DNA of 64,000 nt, taken from positions 2,582,179 to 2,646,178 of the forward strand of contig CP126121.1 in the NCBI GenBank assembly GCA_030123625.1, given 5' to 3'. The notes beneath the pieces were generated by a model. That model was not told where the DNA came from and searched no databases. It saw only the letters and a list, made by a program, of their open reading frames with translations. The translations under genes and the position numbers were made by a program. Positions 1 to 6,645 of this stretch are shown in pieces. The DNA is from Nitrospira sp. GTDB lineage: Bacteria; Nitrospirota; Nitrospiria; Nitrospirales; Nitrospiraceae. Numbering within the stretch: the stretch's first letter is position 1; each line of letters begins with the position of its first letter.

Positions 1-1
1 A

Positions 2-85
2 CAAGACCTTGGATGGGAGGTCAAGGCGGACCTTGCTGAAGGACTGAAGCAGACAGTGGAATTCTTCCAAGGGAAAAGCCGATAA
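2..85 (+). CDS. C-terminal end of an NAD-dependent sugar epimerase/dehydratase-like protein (partial)
   Basis: Only the last 27 codons lie in the window, ending at TAA 83-85. The tail contains LGWEVKADLAEGLKQTVEFF, which matches the C-terminal helix typical of short-chain NAD-dependent nucleotide-sugar epimerases and GDP-fucose synthases (LGW-x-P-x-x-x-LEEGLKxTVEWF pattern). The match is by pattern recognition of a short tail, so the family is likely but the substrate cannot be told. The gene begins before base 1. Confidence 0.55.
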   Translation, partial: QDLGWEVKADLAEGLKQTVEFFQGKSR

Positions 86-176
86 CTCACCCCTGATCGA
101 GGAATCGAACCGCGCGCCGATCTCTACAATCTCAGACGAATCGTCGACTCGGGACGAGCGGTATCATCTCATTGGG

Positions 177-497
177 TCAGTATCGAGGGACGCTGCCATC
201 CACTTGGATAGACCAAGCATCGATCCCGCCGATCAGGTTCTTCACGTTAGAAAATCCCTGCTGTAACAAGAATTCCGTCGCGTCTCCGCTGCGCATTCCA
301 TGATGGCAATAGGCAATGATTTCGGCCTTTCTATCCAATTTGGAAAGGGAGTTGGGCAGCGTGCCGAGCGGAATGAGAATGGAGTTGTCCAGCTTGGCGA
401 GTTGATTTTCCCAAGGCTCTCGCACATCCAGAAGCACCAATTTGTCCCCTTTATCGAGTCGGTCCTTCAGCTCTTTTGGTGTAATGGCAACGCTCAT
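177..497 (-). CDS. Single-domain rhodanese-like sulfurtransferase
   Basis: A 106-residue protein made of one rhodanese domain and nothing else. The N-terminal LLDVREPWE (22-30) is the conserved CH2-type strand and helix, and YCHHGMRS (63-70) is the active-site loop with Cys64 as the residue that would carry the persulfide. The C-terminal LIGGIDAW motif is also typical. No signal peptide is present, so it should act in the cytoplasm. Free rhodaneses move sulfane sulfur in thiol, cyanide or cofactor metabolism; the substrate is not visible here. A clear Shine-Dalgarno (AGGAGG, reading on this strand just upstream of the ATG at 497) supports the start. Confidence 0.9.
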   Translation of the reverse strand: MSVAITPKELKDRLDKGDKLVLLDVREPWENQLAKLDNSILIPLGTLPNSLSKLDRKAEIIAYCHHGMRSGDATEFLLQQGFSNVKNLIGGIDAWSIQVDGSVPRY

Positions 498-542
498 GTA
501 ATGTCCTCCTCATGACCAGGACGGAATCATAAGCGACCGATG

Positions 543-568
543 AAAAGGCTGTCAAATGCAGCCTTTTT
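543..568 (+). terminator. Stem-loop with T-run, intrinsic terminator-like
   Basis: AAAAGGCTG (543-551) pairs with CAGCCTTTT (559-567) around a 7-nt loop, followed by another T. The T-run is best on the + strand but the complement also gives TTTT, so it may work both ways. It lies between the divergent rhodanese and restriction-enzyme genes and may mark the edge of the accessory locus. Confidence 0.55.
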
Positions 569-643
569 AAATTTGAAGATGTGTTGGGCAAAAGACAAGA
601 GGTAACCGTTATTTTGTTGAATCAAAGGAAGTTCTACATATTA

Positions 644-661
644 TTGACAGGTCGATGACCT
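644..661 (+). promoter_or_regulatory. Consensus -35 box overlapping a small palindrome upstream of the endonuclease gene
   Basis: TTGACA at 644-649 is a perfect -35 hexamer. It runs into AGGTC-GAT-GACCT (649-661), a perfect 5-bp inverted repeat, which could be a regulator site. No good -10 box is seen at the expected spacing, so the promoter may be weak or activator-dependent. The palindrome differs from the one before the methyltransferase gene at 2653-2672. Confidence 0.4.
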
Positions 662-704
662 AGACAGTAGCCTTGCCCATCTTTGTAGAGTTTGGAGAAT
701 ATTG

Positions 705-1592
705 ATGCCGAGTGCTATTAAGGTTGTGGCAAGCCTATTAAACGATTACACTACCTTAAAGAGTATGTCGGCTCGCGATTCCCGTTCCGAGGAAGTTGCA
801 AAACTTGTAACACGGCTAACAGAGACTTCGTTAGATTTCCTATTGTCCGACTGTGCGAAAGTTCAGCTGACTTCTAAGGTCATAGGCAAGAATTATTTTT
901 CATTCTCCACCAAAAGGGGACCATACAAACTCTCTCGGGCCGTAAACGAAGATCTGTTTAAGTTTATACCTGGCCACGCGGCGCATTTTTTATCGGGGAA
1001 GATCAACGGTCTTCAAGAGAGCGATCGTTTGCGCCTTTTATATGTGTTGGCAATTTCCTATTGCTGTGCTTCCGACCTATTGCGAAGTGGTGATCAGAAA
1101 AGTCCCGCTACATATTTTGAGTGTCTCAACGGGCATTTGTTTTCTCAAATGCTGGGAGTCAATCCGAGAACTCAGGTAGAGGTACTTCGGTTAGAGGAAG
1201 AAGCCGGTACACTTCCTACCGATTTCATATTTGATCTTGGAAAGGGGGCTCCAAAGTTTCATGTGCCAATAAAGATATCCACACGCGAAAGAGTGATCCA
1301 GGTTTTCGCACATCAAAGGGTATTAGATGGAGTGCACGGATTCGGAAAGTTCAAGGGTATACTGGTTTGTTTAACAGAAACCAAGTTGGATCATAAAAAG
1401 CAAGAGGTCGTCGAGATTTGTGTTCCTAAGCAGTGGAATTTGTATCAACGGTTTATCGCTCCAATGTACCGCTTCTATTACTATGACTTGCCTCAGAAAT
1501 ATGCGGCACTAGCTGCCGGTGATCCACCTATGAATGTAAGCCCATTTACCAGATTCTTTGACGAGATTCAGGATTTGAAATTAAGTAGATAA
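705..1592 (+). CDS. Probable type II restriction endonuclease partnered with the adjacent methyltransferase
   Basis: A 295-residue soluble protein with no signal or membrane segment. I do not recognise a named enzyme family with certainty. The call rests on context: it faces, and overlaps by 12 bp, a DNA methyltransferase gene (tail to tail). A plausible PD-(D/E)xK nuclease core is visible: Glu139, then TDFIFDL with Asp173 and Asp177, then PIKIS with Lys190, a spacing usual for such cores. The following stretch ISTRERVIQVFAHQRVLDG and ICVPKQWNLYQ look well ordered. The ATG at 705 has GGAG (694-697) 7 nt upstream; an in-frame TTG at 702 would add one residue. The gene is clearly more AT-rich than the flanking core genes, which suggests horizontal acquisition. 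Confidence 0.6.
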   Translation: MPSAIKVVASLLNDYTTLKSMSARDSRSEEVAKLVTRLTETSLDFLLSDCAKVQLTSKVIGKNYFSFSTKRGPYKLSRAVNEDLFKFIPGHAAHFLSGKINGLQESDRLRLLYVLAISYCCASDLLRSGDQKSPATYFECLNGHLFSQMLGVNPRTQVEVLRLEEEAGTLPTDFIFDLGKGAPKFHVPIKISTRERVIQVFAHQRVLDGVHGFGKFKGILVCLTETKLDHKKQEVVEICVPKQWNLYQRFIAPMYRFYYYDLPQKYAALAAGDPPMNVSPFTRFFDEIQDLKLSR

Positions 1593-2633
1593 GGGTTTAG
1601 GACCCGTCCATCGTGCCTTTCCTGTACTTTTTCGGAAAACAAGAAAATATGAATGGTTCTTCCTCGCATGTACCTGTTTCAATATTCTGCTCACCCCTGG
1701 TCTATTCGCTCTCGTTAGCACAAACAAATCCTCGATAACGAAGCCATTCGAACTATATTCATTTGTAAGTTCTATGTGAGTCAACCTTTGTTGGTTTGCA
1801 CAAACCTCATCGGCGCACTTCACAATGAAAATGCCTTCGTTTCCAAGGACTCGATGGGCTTCTCGTCCTGCCTGAAAATATAAGTCAAGGACCGCCTCAT
1901 GATACTTTTTTGCGGAGCCATTCTGCGCGACGTTGTTTTTATAGTATCCCTCATAGTTCTGATGACCGACGTGCGCCGTTCCACCAGGCGTGTGCATGTA
2001 TGGTGGATCTAAGACTACACAATCTAATGAAGTATCCGAATATGGAAGAGCGCGGCAATCTGTGCCAGTCGAAATATCGGTTCCTAATAGACGGTAGAGA
2101 TTTTTGGGAACACGCTTCCAAAAAACCCCCTTCCCATATGTCACATCGGCAATGGTGCTGCCAGGTAAGACATAGAGTGCGAGAATATTTGGAAACACTT
2201 CATCGTTTGTCCCACAATAGGAGCTAAAAATTAGCGAATTGGTGGAGACACCGTTCGGCGATTTGCGCTTTGGTCGCTCATGGCTTGTTGAATGAGATCT
2301 CTTCGACCATTCTAAGGCAGTTTGCGGTACCGTTATATTTTTGGATGAAGAATACTCAACAAGCGACTCTCTCATAAGGAATGCAGTTTCTTGAGGAAGT
2401 TTCCTGGTGACTGATCGCCACGAGCTTGGAATTTTGTCGGCCAATACCATCAATTCCGCTTCATCGTGGTGGAGTGCCTTCGAAATCTTCTTGATTGCTT
2501 CTTCCGATGGTTGGACCTGCCCCGTTTCGATGCGGGATAAGTAAGCTTGGTTAATCTTCACCTTCTTCGAAAGCGACTTAATTCCAAAACCGTATTGCTT
2601 CCTCAGTTGACGAATCCTCGTGCCGATTTTCAT
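1581..2633 (-). CDS. XRE-regulator/DNA methyltransferase fusion (N4-cytosine or N6-adenine type)
   Basis: 350 residues in two parts. Residues 3-65 are an XRE/Cro helix-turn-helix (RIRQLRKQYGF...LSRIETGQVQPS). Residues about 150-345 are a SAM-dependent amino-methyltransferase: ADVTYGKGVFW (162-172) resembles the SAM-binding motif I and LDPPYM (208-213) is catalytic motif IV. Such enzymes methylate an exocyclic amino group in a recognition site and shield host DNA from the partner nuclease. The fused HTH probably lets the enzyme repress its own gene, doing the job of a separate C protein. No Shine-Dalgarno precedes the ATG, and a promoter with a palindrome lies directly upstream. Codon use is AT-rich like its convergent partner. 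The target sequence cannot be read from the gene. Confidence 0.85.
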   Translation of the reverse strand: MKIGTRIRQLRKQYGFGIKSLSKKVKINQAYLSRIETGQVQPSEEAIKKISKALHHDEAELMVLADKIPSSWRSVTRKLPQETAFLMRESLVEYSSSKNITVPQTALEWSKRSHSTSHERPKRKSPNGVSTNSLIFSSYCGTNDEVFPNILALYVLPGSTIADVTYGKGVFWKRVPKNLYRLLGTDISTGTDCRALPYSDTSLDCVVLDPPYMHTPGGTAHVGHQNYEGYYKNNVAQNGSAKKYHEAVLDLYFQAGREAHRVLGNEGIFIVKCADEVCANQQRLTHIELTNEYSSNGFVIEDLFVLTRANRPGVSRILKQVHARKNHSYFLVFRKSTGKARWTGPKPLST

Positions 2634-2641
2634 GTGGAGAG

Positions 2642-2672
2642 ATACTATACAAGGTTGACAGATTAGTCAACC
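2642..2672 (-). promoter_or_regulatory. Self-regulated, probably leaderless promoter of the methyltransferase gene
   Basis: Reading on the minus strand, TTGACT (2670-2665) and TAGTAT (2647-2642) are separated by exactly 17 bp. The perfect 7-bp inverted repeat GGTTGAC-N6-GTCAACC (2653-2672) covers the -35 box. Expected initiation at about 2635 is within 2 nt of the ATG at 2633, and no ribosome-binding site exists, so the message should be leaderless. The palindrome is a good candidate operator for the XRE domain encoded by the gene itself. Confidence 0.65.
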
Positions 2673-2730
2673 CTTATTTAGTGCCATTCATGTATAGCAA
2701 TCCAACAATACATGTACATCTAGACTTATC

Positions 2731-2958
2731 TCACCTCTCGTCTTTCCTTCGATCGGACAACAATTCTTCAGTTACATGGGCTGTAGTCTTCAGCATGCCG
2801 CATATGTTGCGGATATATTCCTTTGTGACCGGCTGAAAGAGAAAGTCATCGCCGCGCTCGATGAAGCACACTTTCGTGCCTTGCCTGATGCCAAGCCTTC
2901 GACGGAGTCGAGCTGGAATCACAATCCTACCCCTCGTCGCTACATACACATACTCCAT
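2731..2958 (-). CDS. AbrB/MazE-type swapped-hairpin DNA-binding protein
   Basis: 75 residues from the ATG at 2958, chosen because AGGAGGAG lies just upstream; a longer frame to 2985 would add nine residues without support. The motif TRGRIVIPARLRRRLGIRQGTKV is the AbrB/SpoVT looped-hinge fold (usual form G-x-I-x-I-P-x-x-I-R-x-x-L-x-I). Members are antitoxins or transition-state regulators. The C-terminal tail (EYIRNICGMLKTTAHVTEELL) resembles the toxin-binding tails of AbrB-type antitoxins paired with PIN toxins, but no PIN gene follows: the next gene on this strand is the methyltransferase at 2633. It may be an orphan antitoxin or a regulator. Confidence 0.8.
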   Translation of the reverse strand: MEYVYVATRGRIVIPARLRRRLGIRQGTKVCFIERGDDFLFQPVTKEYIRNICGMLKTTAHVTEELLSDRRKDER

Positions 2959-2988
2959 AACTCCTCCTTGCTGAAACCTCTCCAATGG

Positions 2989-3678
2989 TCATGGCTCATC
3001 GAACGTCCATCGCCCTCGTCGGTCGGGAAGGGTGAGCGCCTGGTGGAGGTGTTTGATGAAGTCTACCCGTGGAATCTCTTCGGCGCCGAACCGGCTGACA
3101 TGAGGCGAGAATTGTTGGCAATCGATGAGGCGGAAGTTCCAGGCCTCAAGCTGTTTGACGAGTCTCACGAGAGCCACTTTGGATGCATCATCAACTCGCG
3201 TAAACATCGACTCGGCAAAGAAGGCCCTCCCTATCGCCACGCCGTACAGTCCGCCGACCAGGCAACCGTTCTGCCATGTCTCCACGGAATGGGCGTAGCC
3301 GAGTTCGTGCAAGCGTGTGTAGGCATCCAGCATTTCACCCGTAATCCAGGTTCCTCCTTCGGGATACTGCGGGCGAGGCCCCGCGCATTGTTCCATGATA
3401 TTTCGAAAGCTGGTATCAAGTGTGACGGTGAACACATGAGAGCGAAGGGATCGCTTGAGACTGCGCGAGACATGGAGTTTGTCAGGGAACAGCACGGCGC
3501 GAGGATCCGGCGACCACCAGAGAATGGGTTGATCGTCGTTATACCAGGGAAAGATGCCCTGTCGATAGGCTTCAAGTAACCGTTCCGGAGAGAGATCGCC
3601 TCCTACCGCGAGGAGGCCTTCACGGGATGCCTGGTCAACCGGGGGAAAACGAAGATCGTGCCGATTCAAGCGTAACAT
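2989..3678 (-). CDS. aat: Leucyl/phenylalanyl-tRNA-protein transferase
   Basis: 229 residues from ATG 3678 (two GTG codons just upstream are alternative starts to 3684). The protein begins with RFPPVDQASREGLLAVGGDL and has YRQGIFPWY and WWSPDPRAVL, all hallmark motifs of Aat; GGLYGVAIGRAFFAESMF is the conserved core. The enzyme adds Leu or Phe from charged tRNA to proteins with N-terminal Arg or Lys, marking them for ClpAP in the bacterial N-end rule pathway. Length is normal for the family. The AbrB gene follows closely on the same strand. Confidence 0.95.
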   Translation of the reverse strand: MLRLNRHDLRFPPVDQASREGLLAVGGDLSPERLLEAYRQGIFPWYNDDQPILWWSPDPRAVLFPDKLHVSRSLKRSLRSHVFTVTLDTSFRNIMEQCAGPRPQYPEGGTWITGEMLDAYTRLHELGYAHSVETWQNGCLVGGLYGVAIGRAFFAESMFTRVDDASKVALVRLVKQLEAWNFRLIDCQQFSPHVSRFGAEEIPRVDFIKHLHQALTLPDRRGRWTFDEP

Positions 3679-3741
3679 CACCACGTACGATACGTGAAGC
3701 GGCGCAAAAGGACTATGCCAAGATGAACCTCGGTTCGGCCA

Positions 3742-5427
3742 TCATCCTTTAGGCTGCTCTGCTGAGGCCAGGATGGGTTGAAACATTGGATCAGCGTCGA
3801 GCACGGCTCTCAGGCGCTCGCTGTGAATAAAATAGCGCCAGACCTCATCATCTTTTCCGGGTATTTCATCAAACCAACGTTTGGCGGCGGTGAGGTGTTG
3901 TAGCATCCTGTTTTTATCCCCGTAGTCCGGCATGAAAATCATGCTATAGGCCATGGTGTATTCCGCGAGAAACTTGTCGAGCGGCAGCTCGGCGATGGCC
4001 GATGAGGCGTAAGCGTCCTCGTACGCTCGGACACTGTCCGGGTCGTGCAAGATTCGATTCCACGCCACCTTGTTGATGCGAGACCAGGCCAGCTGCACCA
4101 GCGCCTCGGCTTTGGGCGTCTTCCGATCAGCCGGGATGTCGTTGACTAAGGCCTCAAACGTCGGAATCATCCGACGCTGATCATTGTTCCAGCGATAGGC
4201 CATGCCGAGCTGAAATCGGCAGTCCAGCTGTTCAGGCCGAATGCTGGCAAGGGTTTCCAGCGCAGGCAACAGTCGGTACAGGAAGTCTGCCGGTGTCGGT
4301 TGCGAGAATCCACCCATCTCCATCGCATTCGACAGGTCCAGGCGAGTGGAGGCCGCGGAGGTGTTCCAATAAAACTCATTGAGGGTCACGGATAGTGCCG
4401 GATCTTTAACGAGCAATTGATGATTCTGAGCGGCTTCCCGAAGTAACACGGTATGGAGGTTTCTGGTCAGGATCGTGAGCGCGTCAATCTGATGCGGGTC
4501 GATGATCAAGATACGATTGAGCATGGCGACGCGATCGCGCAATTCGGGAAACACAGAAGCCTGTGCTGCTGCCGCCGTCAAGGTGCCGGGTTGATCGTCG
4601 GGACCCCACCAGACAAGCGAATCAGGAAGTGCTCGACTCGTTTCGGTCGTGAACGGAATTCTATCCGCTACCATACCCGGCGCTTCAGGCTTGGTTCTCA
4701 CGGGCAAATGAAAGACGGCCGCGTCTCGAGGAAAGCCGTATTTTTTGAGCCCGGTGAAGACGACCCATTGAGTGGTGATGGATTTTATGGCGCGCCGGTC
4801 TCGTGTGATCGTATTTGTCCATCGGACGGTGCCGGGTCCGTACGTCACCGGCGATGTGAGGGGATCATGGTAATGGACGGTCAATTCAACCAGTGTGGTC
4901 GGGACGCCGATGATGTTCTCTTTCCGATTTAGCCGGAATGACCCATTCGAAATCGAGCGGCTGTTCGCCACCGTGAGATGAAGGCCGGTTCCGGGCGGCG
5001 ACATTCCGAGAACATCCATGACAAAGGCTGAGGCTTGGGCCCGAGCGAGATCATCTCCATAAAATACCAGGAACCCTGTGCTGGGCCAGAGGATGTTCAT
5101 CCCAATATCCGATCGTTTCAAGAACGGAGCATGGCCGGCAGTCAGTTCCTGCCAACAATCCTCATATGAAACATCAGTTGCCTGAGGATGAACCGGCAGC
5201 ATGGTCAGGTGCTTATATTGGCACGCGAAGTCCAGCTGTCCAGTCGTGATCTTGTCGCCTTTGGCGATGGCTTGGGCATATCGAAGGGCCGTGTCGATGG
5301 CGGTCTTATTTCCTGTCACCTTTTGAGGTGCCTTGGAGGCCGCAGCCACAAGGTCGGGTAAGGTGACCTCAAAGGCCATCAGCAGTCCGGAGAGAAGTAG
5401 AATTCCAAGCAAGAGGTTCTTATTCAT
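3742..5427 (-). CDS. Large exported protein of unknown function with helical-repeat C-terminus
   Basis: 561 residues. Residues 1-29 form a Sec signal peptide (MNKNLLLGILLLSGLLMAFE...), so the protein is periplasmic or outer-membrane associated. Residues about 45-260 look beta-rich (FLVFYGDDLARAQ, TLVELTVHYHD, TQWVVFTGLKKYG). Residues about 300-545 look like TPR-type helices (MLNRILIIDPHQIDALTILTRNL, QLGMAYRWNND). I do not recognise the family. It is followed on the same strand by the sigma/anti-sigma pair's neighbourhood only in the upstream direction (anti-sigma stop at 5462), so it may be part of the same transcript. Confidence 0.75.
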   Translation of the reverse strand: MNKNLLLGILLLSGLLMAFEVTLPDLVAAASKAPQKVTGNKTAIDTALRYAQAIAKGDKITTGQLDFACQYKHLTMLPVHPQATDVSYEDCWQELTAGHAPFLKRSDIGMNILWPSTGFLVFYGDDLARAQASAFVMDVLGMSPPGTGLHLTVANSRSISNGSFRLNRKENIIGVPTTLVELTVHYHDPLTSPVTYGPGTVRWTNTITRDRRAIKSITTQWVVFTGLKKYGFPRDAAVFHLPVRTKPEAPGMVADRIPFTTETSRALPDSLVWWGPDDQPGTLTAAAAQASVFPELRDRVAMLNRILIIDPHQIDALTILTRNLHTVLLREAAQNHQLLVKDPALSVTLNEFYWNTSAASTRLDLSNAMEMGGFSQPTPADFLYRLLPALETLASIRPEQLDCRFQLGMAYRWNNDQRRMIPTFEALVNDIPADRKTPKAEALVQLAWSRINKVAWNRILHDPDSVRAYEDAYASSAIAELPLDKFLAEYTMAYSMIFMPDYGDKNRMLQHLTAAKRWFDEIPGKDDEVWRYFIHSERLRAVLDADPMFQPILASAEQPKG

Positions 5428-5461
5428 GATGAAAAAGACTCACCGGTGATGGTTACCCCGA

Positions 5462-5758
5462 TTAGGCGGTTTCCAGTATCTTTGCACGCATCAACGCACG
5501 GTCGGTCGTCGATAAAGCCGGCGCCGGGTTGTGGCGACAGAGCGACACGGTTTGACGCAACGACGTCATGAAGGTTTCACAATTTGGGCAAGCGCCCAGA
5601 TGTCGACGAATTTCCTGGCAAATACTCGCGGAAAGTTCGTCGTCGATATAAGCGGACAACCGGCGAAGGATGCGCAGGCACCGGCCGTTCGCATGAGCAT
5701 GTCGTTGCCGGGTCATTGAAAAACGCCGCCGCCGCTTAGAAACGCTACGTTTTACCAT
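5462..5758 (-). CDS. Short zinc-type anti-sigma factor
   Basis: 98 residues with the ZAS/zf-HC2 zinc motif HLGACPNC (His53, Cys57, Cys60) preceded by the usual helix LSAYIDDELSA. There is no membrane segment, so unlike many family members it should be soluble and could sense redox or metal state through its zinc. The gene starts 17 bp after the stop of the ECF sigma gene on the same strand, the normal arrangement for a sigma and its inhibitor. The basic N-terminus (KRSVSKRRRRFSMTRQRH) is unusual; a later start at Met15 is possible. Confidence 0.85.
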   Translation of the reverse strand: MVKRSVSKRRRRFSMTRQRHAHANGRCLRILRRLSAYIDDELSASICQEIRRHLGACPNCETFMTSLRQTVSLCRHNPAPALSTTDRALMRAKILETA

Positions 5759-5775
5759 GTGGATGAGTCCCTCCG

Positions 5776-6399
5776 CTACCCGAGTGAATCATGGTCGGTG
5801 GACGGTTTGCCGAGGCCCCTCGCACTAAGTTCACGGCGCACAAACAGTCGAGCCCGATGCAAGCGCGATTTCACCGCTCGTTCGTTCAACCCCATGATGG
5901 CTCCGACTTCTTTGGCGCTTAATCCTTCCATGTCGCGAAGCACCAAGACCATTTTGTACTTCTTCGGTAATTGGTTGATCGCGGTATCGAGCGCTTCCCG
6001 CAATTGCTTATTCTGGAGCGCGGCCTCGGGACTGAGTCCATCGATCGGAATCTGCAAGTGGAATTCACCGTCGGACGTGGGGATGAATTCCTCGAGCGAC
6101 AGCTCTCGTTCCGGGGCTCCTTTCCGTCTGCGCCGCATGCGCAGGCACGCCCGTGAAGCGATGGTATAGAGCCACGTCGAAATTTGAGCGTCACCCCTAA
6201 ATCTGTCGAGGCCTCGATACGCATTCAAAAAAGTCTCCTGGACCAAATCCTTCGCAGCTTCCGGTTCGCCGCACAATCGATGAGCGAAGCGATACATGAG
6301 GTCCACATGATCCTTGTACAGAGTATCAAAATTTTTAGCGGATTGGGGATCACGCGAGGACGAGGCCGGTGAGCGGCGAATGGTGGGTGAGGCGCTCAT
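5776..6399 (-). CDS. ECF-family RNA polymerase sigma factor
   Basis: 207 residues. Region 2 is visible at about 25-90 (DHVDLMYRFAHRLCGEPEAAKDLVQ..., STWLYTIASRACLRMRRRR) and region 4 at about 140-190 (INQLPKKYKMVLVLRDMEGL, then the helix-turn-helix SAKEVGAIMGLNERAVKSRL). No region 1 or 3, as expected for ECF sigmas. The linker (about 95-125) is longer than usual. With the anti-sigma gene just downstream it should direct RNA polymerase to a small stress or envelope regulon when released. The target promoters are not evident from the window. Confidence 0.95.
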   Translation of the reverse strand: MSASPTIRRSPASSSRDPQSAKNFDTLYKDHVDLMYRFAHRLCGEPEAAKDLVQETFLNAYRGLDRFRGDAQISTWLYTIASRACLRMRRRRKGAPERELSLEEFIPTSDGEFHLQIPIDGLSPEAALQNKQLREALDTAINQLPKKYKMVLVLRDMEGLSAKEVGAIMGLNERAVKSRLHRARLFVRRELSARGLGKPSTDHDSLG

Positions 6400-6456
6400 A
6401 CGTAGCGCAGTCTACGAGGGGATTGAAAAGAGAGTCAAGACGAAGGGGGAAGTCCT

Positions 6457-6641
6457 AGGAGCCTGTCCGACATTGGCGTTCGTTATGAGACGAAAGAGGC
6501 GCCGACAGATGCGAGGCCGCAGGTGTAGAAAAACCGGAAGCGTCTTCGCTGGGATACAGTGAGGATTTTCCTGCGCCGAGAACAAGGCAGATGCTGGTGC
6601 ATCGTTTGTCGCAGTAGAAGGGCACTGTCGGACAGGCTCCT
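6457..6641. repeat. 185-bp element bounded by perfect 16-bp inverted repeats (MITE-like)
   Basis: AGGAGCCTGTCCGACA at 6457-6472 is the exact reverse complement of TGTCGGACAGGCTCCT at 6626-6641. The interior has no supported gene and contains further self-complementary parts: AGCG-TCTT-CGCT, and GCAGG...GAAAA against TTTTC-CTGC. The whole could fold into a long imperfect hairpin. It fills the gap between the sigma gene and the end of the next lipoprotein gene. No target-site duplication is obvious at the ends. It could be a non-autonomous mobile element or a large bidirectional terminator-type repeat. Confidence 0.6.
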
Positions 6642-6645
6642 GAAA

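Noticed and set aside
1910..2227. Plus-strand frame of 105 codons inside the methyltransferase
   Set aside because: Antisense to a gene with clear motifs; no ribosome-binding site or recognisable protein.
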